6,347 nucleotides of DNA. Origin: Hellea sp964576765. GTDB lineage: Bacteria > Pseudomonadota > Alphaproteobacteria > Caulobacterales > Maricaulaceae. The position numbers and the translations under genes were made by a program. The DNA is taken from assembly GCA_964576765.1 (NCBI GenBank), contig CAZNWH010000115.1:1-6347 (forward strand), in the 5' to 3' direction. This document shows positions 1 through 6,347 of the stretch, one piece after another; position 1 is the stretch's first letter, and each line of letters opens with the position of its first letter. The notes below the pieces were generated by a model that was given only the letters and a program-made list of their open reading frames with translations, was not told the origin of the DNA and did not search any database.

Positions 1-7
1 CCTAAAT

Positions 8-1534
8 TTAAGCTTTTAGAAAATAATCATAGGCGACATTTTCAGTCTCCGCGCTCATGGGGTATCCTGTTTTCATCAGGCTGTGTTCAAGGTCACGTTT
101 GTCGTCTTTAGGGGTTTGAAAGCCGCAGAGAACATGCCCTGTAGAATGGCCGTGATTACGGTAATGGAAAAGTGATATATTCCAACGGGCATCGAGATTA
201 ATAAGAAAGTCAGTGAGGGCTCCGGGCCGCTCTGGAAATTCAAATCTGTAAATGACTTCTTCAATATCTTTGCTGGCGCGTCCGCCGACCATATGGCGCA
301 GATGACGTTTAGCCAGACGGTCTTCAGATAAATCAACGACGCTTATGCCATGTTTTGCCATGGCCGCAATCATCTCTTCACGTTCATTCGCCGTTTTGAT
401 TTTTATGCCAACTAAAACATGGGCATCAACTGTATCTGCAAAGCGATAATTAAATTCTGTCACAGCTCGGTTTCCAAGGGAGCGTACAAAATTTAAAAAC
501 GCTCCAGCCTTTTCTGGTATCGTCGCGGCGAAAAGCATTTCCTCACCCGCTCCCAGTTCGGCGCGTTCCACGATATGACCGATACGGTCAAAATTAACAT
601 TGGCACCTGATATTGTCACAACACAATCGCCTTTAGGGGCATGGCCTTCACGTGCATGTTTTATGATACCCGCGAGAGCGACAGCGCCTGCTGGCTCGAC
701 AACTGTACGGGTGGTTTCAAAGATGTCTTTGACAGCTGCGCATATTTCGTCATTGGAAACTGTAATACATTCATCAACAACGGATTTAGAAATTTCCAAT
801 GTGTTTGTCCCGATGAGTTTGACAGCCACGCCATCTGCAAATCCGTCCACCTTATTGAGCGGGGTTGGTTTGCCAGCGTCTAAAGATATTTTAAGTGTTG
901 CGGCCCCTTCGGGCTCAACCGCGATGATTCGTGTGTTGGAGGAGAGGGCTTTCACCCATGTACCAATACCAGAAACGAGTCCTCCGCCGCCCGTGCAAAC
1001 ATAAATAGCGTCAGGTATTCGCGGCATTTGTTCGAGTATTTCTTTACCGACGGTTCCTTGTCCTGCAATGACATCTAATTCATCGAAGGGATGAATAAAG
1101 ACGGCGCCGCTTTCTCTGGCATAGGCAATAGCGGCGTCACAGGCTTCATCATAAGTATCGCCGATTAACCGTGTTTGCGCGCCGCGGGCTTGCACGGCAT
1201 CAACTTTAATCATGGGCGTTGTGACGGGCATAAAAATGACGGCTTTAGTTTTGTAATGGCTGGCCGCCGCTGCCATGCCTTGGGCATGATTTCCTGCGCT
1301 CGCTGCGCAAACCCCTTTGGCCTTTTCGGCGTCGGTTAGTCCTGCCATGCGGTTAGCGGCCCCGCGAATTTTAAAGCTAAAGACATCTTGAAGGTCTTCG
1401 CGTTTTAGCCAGATATTGCGGCCATGTTCGGTGCTCAGTTTTGGCGCGAGTTGACAAGGCGTGCGTTTAGCAAGCGCATAGACATCAGCCGCGTCAATAC
1501 GGGCTTTTAAATCATTGAGGTTAACTTTGGGCAT
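8..1534 (-). CDS. ilvA: biosynthetic threonine ammonia-lyase (threonine deaminase) IlvA
   Basis: PLP enzyme that converts threonine to 2-oxobutanoate and ammonia, the committed isoleucine step. The 508-aa product is close to E. coli IlvA (514 aa) and co-linear with it. The fold-type II catalytic domain covers about residues 1-325. It contains the PLP Schiff-base lysine K55 in SFKIRGA, SAGNHAQG (79-86), the phosphate-binding glycine loop TGGGGLVSG (181-189), VVEPAGA (278-284) and SGANVNF (309-315). Two ACT-like regulatory repeats follow at about 332-403 (IPEKAGAFLNFV, then VTEFNYRFAD) and 426-505 (FPERPGALTDFL, then NISLFHYRNHG), so isoleucine inhibition is expected. This length and the double repeat argue against the short catabolic TdcB type and against serine racemase. 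The ATG lies inside the end of leuB and has no good Shine-Dalgarno sequence, so translation probably depends on ribosomes finishing leuB. It is the last gene seen; only seven bases follow its TAA. Confidence 0.97.
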   Translation of the reverse strand: MPKVNLNDLKARIDAADVYALAKRTPCQLAPKLSTEHGRNIWLKREDLQDVFSFKIRGAANRMAGLTDAEKAKGVCAASAGNHAQGMAAAASHYKTKAVIFMPVTTPMIKVDAVQARGAQTRLIGDTYDEACDAAIAYARESGAVFIHPFDELDVIAGQGTVGKEILEQMPRIPDAIYVCTGGGGLVSGIGTWVKALSSNTRIIAVEPEGAATLKISLDAGKPTPLNKVDGFADGVAVKLIGTNTLEISKSVVDECITVSNDEICAAVKDIFETTRTVVEPAGAVALAGIIKHAREGHAPKGDCVVTISGANVNFDRIGHIVERAELGAGEEMLFAATIPEKAGAFLNFVRSLGNRAVTEFNYRFADTVDAHVLVGIKIKTANEREEMIAAMAKHGISVVDLSEDRLAKRHLRHMVGGRASKDIEEVIYRFEFPERPGALTDFLINLDARWNISLFHYRNHGHSTGHVLCGFQTPKDDKRDLEHSLMKTGYPMSAETENVAYDYFLKA

Positions 1535-2588
1535 GCGTATTTAAGTTTTCGGCGATCCACTCTCCAACCTTTTTTGTACTCAAAGACCCGCCTAGATCAC
1601 CTGTGGTATGTCCGGTGTTCAGCGCGTTTTCTACAGAGGTTTCAATGGCGGTAGCTTCGACCTCCAGACCAAATGAGAGGCGCAGCATCCAAGCCGCCGA
1701 TAATATCATAGCAATGGGATTAGCTTTACCCTGACCGGTAATATCGGGGGCGCTACCATGAATGGGTTCGTATAACCCCACATTGCCATCAGATAATGAG
1801 GCGGAGGGGATGACTCCCATTGACCCTGCCAGCACAGAGGCCTCATCGGTCAAAATATCTCCGAACATATTTCCCGTAAGGATGACATCAAAACTTTGCG
1901 CCTTGGTCAGCATATGCATTGTCATGGCATCAACCAATAAATGCTCAAGCTGGACCTCAGGATAACGCGCCGAAACTTTTATGACCGTTTCGCGCCAGAG
2001 ACGGGAGGTTTCCAGCACATTAGACTTATCAACTGAGGTAACTTTTTTGCGACGCTGCATAGCCAGGTCAAAGGCTTTGACGGCAATGCGCTCAACCTCG
2101 GCTTCGCTATATCTGCATTCATCAAAAGCACCCAAATCATCACGGCCCTTTTGTCCGAAATAAATCCCGCCCGTGAGTTCACGCATAACGACGAAATCAG
2201 TTCCTTCAAGGCGTTCACGCTTAAGCGGCGCGCGATCAATGAGGGCCGGATATGGCTTACACGGACGGATATTGGCATACAGGTTCAGGTTTTTGCGTAT
2301 GCCTAATAATGAGCCAAGCTCTGGTCTGTCTGTGCCTTTTAAGTGATCCCATTTAGGCCCGCCAACCGCGCCAAGCAATATTGCGCCCGTGCTTTTGCAA
2401 GAGGCGTAGGTTTCATCGGGTAATGGCATGCCAAGCTCGTCAATAGCCGCCCCGCCGACAAAGCCAAATTCAGGCTCTAAGGTATGGCCGAAAAGGCCTG
2501 CCATGGCATTAAGCACGGTCATGGCAGCTTCGCCGACCTCAGGGCCGATGCCGTCACCGGGCAAGTAAGTGAAATTTATATTAGTCAC
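1521..2588 (-). CDS. leuB: 3-isopropylmalate dehydrogenase LeuB (GTG start preferred)
   Basis: NAD-dependent oxidative decarboxylation of 3-isopropylmalate to 2-oxoisocaproate, third enzymatic activity of the leucine branch; cytosolic, normally a homodimer. Counting from GTG the product is 355 aa. It starts MTNINFTYLPGDGIGPEV, the usual distance from the start to the first strand. Family residues: GPKW (77-80), LLGIRKNLNLYANIRP (94-109) with R98 and R108, R136 and Y143 in RELTGGIYFG, K188 in SVDKSNVLETSRLWR, D220 in VDAMTMHM, D244 and D248 in GNMFGDILTDEAS, and the NAD-site block GLYEPIHGSAPDITGQG (271-287). In-frame ATG codons at 2615 and 2600 would add nine or four residues, but neither has a ribosome site, whereas GAGGA (2594-2598) lies five bases before the GTG. 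The 3' end overlaps ilvA by 14 bases. Function is near certain; the start is likely. Confidence 0.95.
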   Translation of the reverse strand: MTNINFTYLPGDGIGPEVGEAAMTVLNAMAGLFGHTLEPEFGFVGGAAIDELGMPLPDETYASCKSTGAILLGAVGGPKWDHLKGTDRPELGSLLGIRKNLNLYANIRPCKPYPALIDRAPLKRERLEGTDFVVMRELTGGIYFGQKGRDDLGAFDECRYSEAEVERIAVKAFDLAMQRRKKVTSVDKSNVLETSRLWRETVIKVSARYPEVQLEHLLVDAMTMHMLTKAQSFDVILTGNMFGDILTDEASVLAGSMGVIPSASLSDGNVGLYEPIHGSAPDITGQGKANPIAMILSAAWMLRLSFGLEVEATAIETSVENALNTGHTTGDLGGSLSTKKVGEWIAENLNTHAQS

Positions 2589-3162
2589 GAGCGTCCTCAT
2601 ATTTTGAAATATCATTATCTTGCGAGCTCAGATAACCCATCTCGTCCACGCCTTCCATCAGGCAGTGACGCGAGAAGGCATCAACCTCGAAATTATAGGT
2701 GCCGCCATTTCGGGGCAGGCGGACTTCGCAAGTTTCTAAATCTACGGTTACATCTGCGCCGGGGTTATCGATCAGCCATTGATGGGCGCGCTTATCAATA
2801 ACAACGGGAAGCAAACCGTTTTTAAGCGCATTACCGCGAAAAATATCTGCGATCTCAGAACTAATAACGACGCGGAAGCCATAATCGGTCAACCCCCAAG
2901 GCGCATGTTCTCGGGAGCTGCCACAGCCAAAATTATGACCCGCCACAAGGATTTCACAAGCTTTTCCGGCATCTGAATTTAAGTCATGATCGGTAAGAGT
3001 GCCATCTGTGTTATAGCGCAAGCTCATAAAGACATTGTCGCCTAATCCTGCCTTTGTTGTGGTTGATAAAAACTTGGCGGGCACGATCTGATCCGTATCA
3101 ATATTGGAAGCAGGTAAAACCAGCGTGCGAGAAGTCACAGTCTTTAAAGGGGTAAAACTCAT
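2581..3162 (-). CDS. leuD: 3-isopropylmalate dehydratase small subunit LeuD
   Basis: Small (swivel-domain) subunit of isopropylmalate isomerase, working with LeuC. The product is 193 aa, against about 201 in E. coli. Recognisable blocks in order are NIDTDQIVPAKFL (20-32), the substrate-loop region GHNFGCGSSREHAPWGL (75-91), IFRGNALKNGLLP (108-120 region) and the C-terminal DAFSRHCLMEGVDEMGYL (161-178). The C80-G-S-S-R-E segment is the conserved aconitase-swivel motif. The start ATG overlaps the leuC TGA as ATGA, with a strong AAGGAG (3171-3176) eight bases upstream, so start choice is secure. The final codons overlap the preferred GTG start of leuB by eight bases. Order and spacing indicate that LeuC and LeuD are made from adjacent, coupled cistrons, as expected for subunits of one complex. 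Confidence 0.98.
   Translation of the reverse strand: MSFTPLKTVTSRTLVLPASNIDTDQIVPAKFLSTTTKAGLGDNVFMSLRYNTDGTLTDHDLNSDAGKACEILVAGHNFGCGSSREHAPWGLTDYGFRVVISSEIADIFRGNALKNGLLPVVIDKRAHQWLIDNPGADVTVDLETCEVRLPRNGGTYNFEVDAFSRHCLMEGVDEMGYLSSQDNDISKYEDARD
2594..2598 (-). promoter_or_regulatory. Shine-Dalgarno site that selects the leuB GTG start
   Basis: The minus strand reads GAGGA, five bases before GTG at 2588, within the last codons of leuD. No comparable purine-rich site precedes the upstream in-frame ATG codons at 2600 or 2615. The site therefore favours the GTG, which lies in the sequence GTGACTAA shared with the leuD stop. Confidence 0.72.
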
Positions 3163-4556
3163 GCCGCTGTCTCCTTAACTGTCCGAGGGTCTGTGATAAC
3201 GCCGGCTATAGCGCTCGCTGCCGCCGTTTCTGGAGAGGCAAGAACAGTGCGCACGCCCGGCCCTTGGCGGCCCTTAAAGTTCCGGTTTGAGGTTGAGACA
3301 ACAAGATCGCCCGGCGCGCCAATATCGCCGTTCATCCCTAGGCACATCGAACAGCCAGCTTCGCGCCATTCGGCTCCGGCCTCGGTAAATATTTTATCAA
3401 GACCTTCATCTTCGGCGCGTGCTTTAATCAGCACACTTCCTGGTACGATGATTGCGGTGACATTATTGGAAACCCGGCGGTCTTTAAAAATTGCAGCCGC
3501 GGCTCGTAAGTCTTCGAGGCGAGAATTTGTACAAGAGCCGATAAAGACTTTATCGACCTGTGTGCCCGCAATTTTATCACCTGCTTTTAATTGCATATAA
3601 TCCAGCGCGGCTTCATCGGTTGGATCGTTTGACGCTGGGATAATCTGATCAACCGCAATGCCCATGCCGGGGTGTGTCCCATAAGTTACCATGGGGCGAA
3701 TATCCTCGGCTTTAATATGAACCTCTTTGTCAAAAACGGCGCCATCATCTGTTGCGAGTGACGCCCAATCGGCGCAGGCCGCGTCGTAATTCTCCGGCGT
3801 GAATTTACGGTCTTTCAGATAGCTAAAGGTCGTCTCATCAGGCGCAATCATGCCGCAACGCGCCCCAGCTTCGATAGACATATTACAAACCGTCATACGG
3901 CCATCCATGCTCATCTGCTCAAAAACATTGCCTCGATATTCAAGGGCGTAACCTGTTCCCCCGCCAATGCCGATTTCGGCAATAATCGCCAAAATCACAT
4001 CTTTGGGTGTCACGCCGTCAGCCAGCTCTCCATTGACATTAATTGCCATGGTTTTGGGCTTACGCATCAATAGGGATTGATTGGCGAGGACATGAGCGAC
4101 CTGAGTGGTGCCAATCCCAAAAGCTATCGCGCCAAAAGCCCCGTGCGTTGAGGTATGACTGTCGCCGCAAACAATCGTCATGCCGGGCTGAGTCGCGCCA
4201 AGCTCTGGCCCCATGACATGGACGATACCGCGATTATTTGACTCCCAGCCATGGGTCTCGATACCGTGTTCTTTAGTATTGGCGAGAAGAGTTTCCACTT
4301 GCCGCTCGGCTTGCTCCGTATGATAGGGACGAGAGCCATCGGGATTGATCCGTGTCGGCGTCGAATGATCAATTGTCGCCAGCGTGCGATCAGGACGGCG
4401 AACTTTGAGGCCACGTTCGCGCAAAACCGTAAAGGCTTGCGGCGAGGTCACTTCATGAATCAAATGCAGATCAATATAAAACGTCGCCGGATGCGCGTCC
4501 GTTTCAGGAACAACAATGTGACGTTCCCAAACTTTATCAAAAAGTGTTTTAGGCAT
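3159..4556 (-). CDS. leuC: 3-isopropylmalate dehydratase large subunit LeuC
   Basis: Large subunit of isopropylmalate isomerase, which with LeuD converts 2-isopropylmalate to 3-isopropylmalate through dehydration and rehydration. It belongs to the aconitase family. The 465-aa length fits the bacterial two-subunit type (E. coli 466). The three 4Fe-4S cysteines are present: C342 in GSCTNSRLEDLR, and C402 and C405 in GCSMCLGMNGD. Other family signatures are HLIHEVTSPQAF (31-42), IVHVMGPELG (111-120), CGDSHTSTHGAFG (130-142), APDETTFSYLK (238-248) and STSNRNFKGRQGPG (421-434). The ATG immediately follows the TAA of the small upstream ORF, and its ribosome site AAGGA lies inside that ORF, so the two are probably translationally coupled. 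The 3' end overlaps leuD by four bases (ATGA). The close match to LeuC and the neighbouring genes make homoaconitase or another aconitase-family role unlikely. Confidence 0.98.
   Translation of the reverse strand: MPKTLFDKVWERHIVVPETDAHPATFYIDLHLIHEVTSPQAFTVLRERGLKVRRPDRTLATIDHSTPTRINPDGSRPYHTEQAERQVETLLANTKEHGIETHGWESNNRGIVHVMGPELGATQPGMTIVCGDSHTSTHGAFGAIAFGIGTTQVAHVLANQSLLMRKPKTMAINVNGELADGVTPKDVILAIIAEIGIGGGTGYALEYRGNVFEQMSMDGRMTVCNMSIEAGARCGMIAPDETTFSYLKDRKFTPENYDAACADWASLATDDGAVFDKEVHIKAEDIRPMVTYGTHPGMGIAVDQIIPASNDPTDEAALDYMQLKAGDKIAGTQVDKVFIGSCTNSRLEDLRAAAAIFKDRRVSNNVTAIIVPGSVLIKARAEDEGLDKIFTEAGAEWREAGCSMCLGMNGDIGAPGDLVVSTSNRNFKGRQGPGVRTVLASPETAAASAIAGVITDPRTVKETAA
3171..3176 (-). promoter_or_regulatory. 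Shine-Dalgarno site of leuD
   Basis: The minus strand reads AAGGAG, eight bases before the leuD ATG at 3162, within the last codons of leuC. It is the strongest ribosome site in the window and fixes the leuD start at the ATGA overlap. Confidence 0.8.
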
Positions 4557-4709
4557 TTACTGTTCCTTGCGCATTATCGAAATTTTTTCCCACAGTCTTT
4601 TTGTTCGCTTAGTTTTTTCTTGAGTTCCCTGATCCAAACGTATTTGCCATTCAGCTAGGAACAGCGGCAAAAATAATATTAAAGCTATGAACACGACTTT
4701 CAGAGACAT
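4557..4709 (-). CDS. small single-pass membrane protein of unknown function between leuA and leuC
   Basis: I do not recognise this 50-aa product. It begins MSLK, followed by a continuous hydrophobic stretch at residues 5-19 (VVFIALILFLPLFLA), long enough for a short membrane helix or uncleaved signal anchor. After E20-W21 the tail is strongly charged: nine Lys/Arg (R24, K32, K34, R35, K37, R38, K42, R47, K48) against five acidic residues (E20, D26, E31, E41, E49). Residues 30-50 could form a basic amphipathic helix. By the positive-inside rule the tail would be cytoplasmic. Support for a real gene: GGAG (4717-4720) sits seven bases before the ATG, the ORF starts 11 nt after the leuA stop, and its TAA directly abuts the leuC ATG. 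No cysteine or histidine is present, so a metal-binding role is unlikely. Chance ORF status is the alternative; the start signal and exact fit between two genes make translation likely, but function is unknown. Confidence 0.66.
   Translation of the reverse strand: MSLKVVFIALILFLPLFLAEWQIRLDQGTQEKTKRTKRLWEKISIMRKEQ
4564..4568 (-). promoter_or_regulatory. Shine-Dalgarno site of leuC inside the small ORF
   Basis: The minus strand reads AAGGA, seven bases before the leuC ATG at 4556. It falls in the Lys-Glu codons (K48-E49) near the end of the upstream small ORF. Ribosomes translating the small ORF would pass over it just before terminating at the TAA next to the leuC ATG, an arrangement typical of translational coupling. 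Confidence 0.72.
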
Positions 4710-4716
4710 CTTTAAT

Positions 4717-4721
4717 CTCCC
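4717..4721 (-). promoter_or_regulatory. Shine-Dalgarno site of the small membrane ORF
   Basis: The minus strand reads GGGAG here, seven bases before the ATG at 4709. Its first G is the last base of the leuA stop codon TAG. It is a better ribosome site than the one in front of leuA, and is one of the main reasons to believe the 50-aa ORF is translated. Confidence 0.7.
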
Positions 4722-6274
4722 TAATGCTGCGCGGCGATCGAGGCTTGCCGCACCGCGCGTCTTTCAATTCTGTTGATGACGTCCAGATAGGCTTTCGCGC
4801 CAGCTAACACCGTATCTGTGCTCGCGCCGCGGCCGTGATAATTTTCAAACTCTGTCGAAACTCTCACCGCCGCTTCGGCCATCGCGTCTTTACCTTCGGA
4901 AACAGATTGCACCGTAAAGCTCTCTAAATGTAGCGGATGTCCCGTTATGTCAGAAATTGCGAGGAACACCGCATTGACGGGGCCTGCCGCTTCAGAAATG
5001 GCTTCCTTTTTGTCGCCATTGCTGTGAACCAGTTTGACAGTGGCTTGGGGGCTTCGGTTATCATCTGAGCCTGCCGAGACATAAAGACTTTCAATCGCCC
5101 ACGGACCCTGCGTGCCGACAGCTTCGCCTAAAATCAAGGCTTCGAGATCAGCGTCAAAGACTTCCTTCTTGGCGTCGGCGAGTTCTTTGAAGGAGACAAA
5201 TACGGACTGCAGTTGATTATCCGATAATTCAAAGCCAAGTTTTGAGGCGCGGTTCTTAAGCGCGGCGCGGCCTGAATGTTTCCCCAGCACAAGATTATCG
5301 GTCGAGACGCCAACGTCCTCGGGCTTCATAATTTCATAAGTCTCGCGGTTAGCAAGAACCCCGTGTTGGTGAATACCGCTCTCATGCGCGAACGCATTTT
5401 TACCGACGATGGCTTTATTGCGCGGGACAGGATTGCCTGTAATGGTCGCGAGCAATTTCGAGGCCGCATATAGACCTTCTGTTTTAATGCCGGTCGACAG
5501 ACCATAGAAATCTTTACGCGTACTGATTGCCATAATAACTTCTTCGGTCGCGCAATTGCCCGCGCGTTCTCCAATACCGTTAAGGGCGCATTCGACTTGC
5601 CGCGCCCCACCGCGAATGGCTGCGAGAGAGTTGGCAACCGCCAATCCCAAATCATCATGGCAATGGGCGGAGAAAACTGCTTTATCCGCGCCCTCAATCT
5701 CGGTCGTCAGGAAGTGAAATAAATCCTGAATTTCTTCGGGCGTAGTGTAGCCCACCGTGTCGGGAATATTAATCGTTGTCGCGCCCGCTCTAATGGCCGC
5801 TTCGACAACACGTTTTAGGTAATCACGTTCCGTACGGATGGCGTCTTCGGCCGAAAATTCGACATCATCTGTATATTGACGACACAGCTCAACGCCCTCT
5901 ATCGCCCGCCGAACAATTTCGTCTTTGGACATTTTAAGTTTGTATTCGCGGTGAAGCGGGGAGGTCGCAATAAATGTATGGATACGGCCTGATTTGGCAG
6001 GCTTGATCGCTTCGCCGGAAGCGCGGATATCGCCCTCATTACAACGAGCCAGCGAACAGACCGTGCTGTCCTTCACCGTTTCGGCAATCGTTTTAATCGC
6101 GTCAAAATCTCCGGGGGAAGCCGCGGCAAAACCAGCTTCGATAATGTCTACACCTAGGCCTTCTAGGGCTTCGGCCATGGCGAGCTTCTGGCCCGAGGTC
6201 ATAGAAAAGCCCGGGGCCTGTTCGCCGTCGCGTAAGGTCGTGTCAAATATTTTGACGTGTTTTGTTTTACTCAT
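4721..6274 (-). CDS. leuA: 2-isopropylmalate synthase LeuA, full length
   Basis: Cytosolic enzyme of the first committed leucine step: acetyl-CoA plus 2-oxoisovalerate gives 2-isopropylmalate. The 517-aa product matches the long proteobacterial LeuA (E. coli about 523 aa). The TIM-barrel catalytic domain fills roughly residues 1-275. It opens with DTTLRDGEQAPGFS (11-24), and the expected divalent-metal ligands are present: D16, H204 and H206 in HCHDDLG, and N240 in NGIGERAGN. Further family blocks are NIPDTVGYTTPEE (169-181), AFAHESGIHQHG (294-305) and GKHSGRAALKNR (331-342). Residues about 378-508 form the leucine-binding regulatory domain, with the late block GRGASTDTVLAGAKAYL (481-497), so leucine feedback inhibition is expected. 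Citramalate synthase or homocitrate synthase is the main alternative, but the overall match to LeuA and the leuCDB context argue against it. The ATG has only a weak GAG (6283-6285) eight bases upstream. It is the first clear gene of the cluster. Confidence 0.97.
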   Translation of the reverse strand: MSKTKHVKIFDTTLRDGEQAPGFSMTSGQKLAMAEALEGLGVDIIEAGFAAASPGDFDAIKTIAETVKDSTVCSLARCNEGDIRASGEAIKPAKSGRIHTFIATSPLHREYKLKMSKDEIVRRAIEGVELCRQYTDDVEFSAEDAIRTERDYLKRVVEAAIRAGATTINIPDTVGYTTPEEIQDLFHFLTTEIEGADKAVFSAHCHDDLGLAVANSLAAIRGGARQVECALNGIGERAGNCATEEVIMAISTRKDFYGLSTGIKTEGLYAASKLLATITGNPVPRNKAIVGKNAFAHESGIHQHGVLANRETYEIMKPEDVGVSTDNLVLGKHSGRAALKNRASKLGFELSDNQLQSVFVSFKELADAKKEVFDADLEALILGEAVGTQGPWAIESLYVSAGSDDNRSPQATVKLVHSNGDKKEAISEAAGPVNAVFLAISDITGHPLHLESFTVQSVSEGKDAMAEAAVRVSTEFENYHGRGASTDTVLAGAKAYLDVINRIERRAVRQASIAAQH

Positions 6275-6347
6275 TTTAAAGTCTCGAAAATCTTATTTAG
6301 TCTTCGATGTACTAAGCTCTTTCGGCATGTTTGCGGCGGCCGACCTT
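6275..6347 (-). other. region upstream of leuA: possible tail of an upstream gene, no clear promoter
   Basis: These 73 bases run to the window edge. On the minus strand all three frames are open at the edge. One ends at TAG (6312-6314) after a peptide ending GRRKHAERA. A second ends at TAA (6293-6295) after a peptide ending MPKELSTSKTK. The third runs into the leuA start as ATGA, using more apparently rare codons. One of the first two is probably the C-terminus of an upstream gene, but I cannot choose between them or identify a product. I see no leucine-codon run, no terminator hairpin and no convincing -35/-10 pair, so the operon promoter probably lies outside the window. Confidence 0.3.

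Noticed and set aside
1..24. AT-rich partial inverted repeat at the end of ilvA as an operon terminator
   Set aside because: The arms are only about five A/T-rich bases, lie mostly within the ilvA coding end, and have no GC stem; the window ends too soon to judge.
600..1004. Plus-strand ORFs inside ilvA (134 and 80 codons)
   Set aside because: They are antisense shadows of the conserved catalytic domain of IlvA, with low-complexity Ser/Thr/Pro-rich product and no sign of independent coding.
4581..4619. Runs of T on the plus strand that might be a transcription terminator
   Set aside because: On the transcribed minus strand these are A runs encoding Lys codons of the small ORF. No GC-rich hairpin precedes a T run in either direction.
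4251..4658. Plus-strand ORF of 135 codons opposite the leuC 5' end and the small ORF
   Set aside because: It lies antisense to a clearly conserved leuC N-terminus, its product resembles no family I know, and the opposite-strand reading with good start signals explains the DNA.
4721..6274. Possibility that this gene is a citramalate synthase rather than LeuA
   Set aside because: The protein is co-linear with E. coli LeuA over its full length and is followed by leuC, leuD and leuB, and a biosynthetic ilvA in the same cluster supplies 2-oxobutanoate by the conventional route.
6290..6295. TAAGAT-like -10 box before leuA
   Set aside because: It matches the consensus at only four of six positions and has no TTGACA-like element about 17 bases upstream; such matches are common by chance in AT-rich DNA.

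Overview
The window is a tightly packed stretch of a branched-chain amino acid biosynthesis operon. Every supportable gene lies on the minus strand, so transcription runs from high to low coordinates: leuA (6274-4721), an unnamed 50-codon membrane-protein ORF (4709-4557), leuC (4556-3159), leuD (3162-2581), leuB (2588-1521, revised GTG start) and ilvA (1534-8). From leuA onward there is almost no non-coding DNA. The leuA-to-small-ORF gap is 11 nt, the small ORF stop abuts the leuC ATG, and leuC/leuD, leuD/leuB and leuB/ilvA overlap by 4, 8 and 14 nt. This predicts one polycistronic message with extensive translational coupling.

LeuA condenses 2-oxoisovalerate with acetyl-CoA, LeuC plus LeuD isomerise 2-isopropylmalate to 3-isopropylmalate, and LeuB oxidises this to the leucine precursor. 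IlvA deaminates threonine to 2-oxobutanoate, the committed step to isoleucine. Both committed enzymes, LeuA and IlvA, carry complete C-terminal regulatory domains, so feedback control by end products is expected at each branch. The ilvB/N/C/D and transaminase genes are not in the window.

The proteins are full length and of the proteobacterial type (two-subunit LeuC/LeuD near 465 and 193 aa, long LeuA, IlvA with two ACT-like repeats as in E. coli). Base composition looks moderate, roughly half GC. An alphaproteobacterium is my best guess from overall protein character, but this is an impression and no marker gene is present to settle it.

Region by region: 1-7 is a stub downstream of ilvA. 8-4723 is continuous coding sequence apart from the 11-nt gap. 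4721-6274 is leuA. 6275-6347 is a 73-nt upstream piece that probably holds the tail of another gene, with no convincing promoter or leucine attenuator. The one item not explained by the standard pathway is the small hydrophobic-plus-basic ORF between leuA and leuC. Nothing here looks mobile, repetitive or CRISPR-like.
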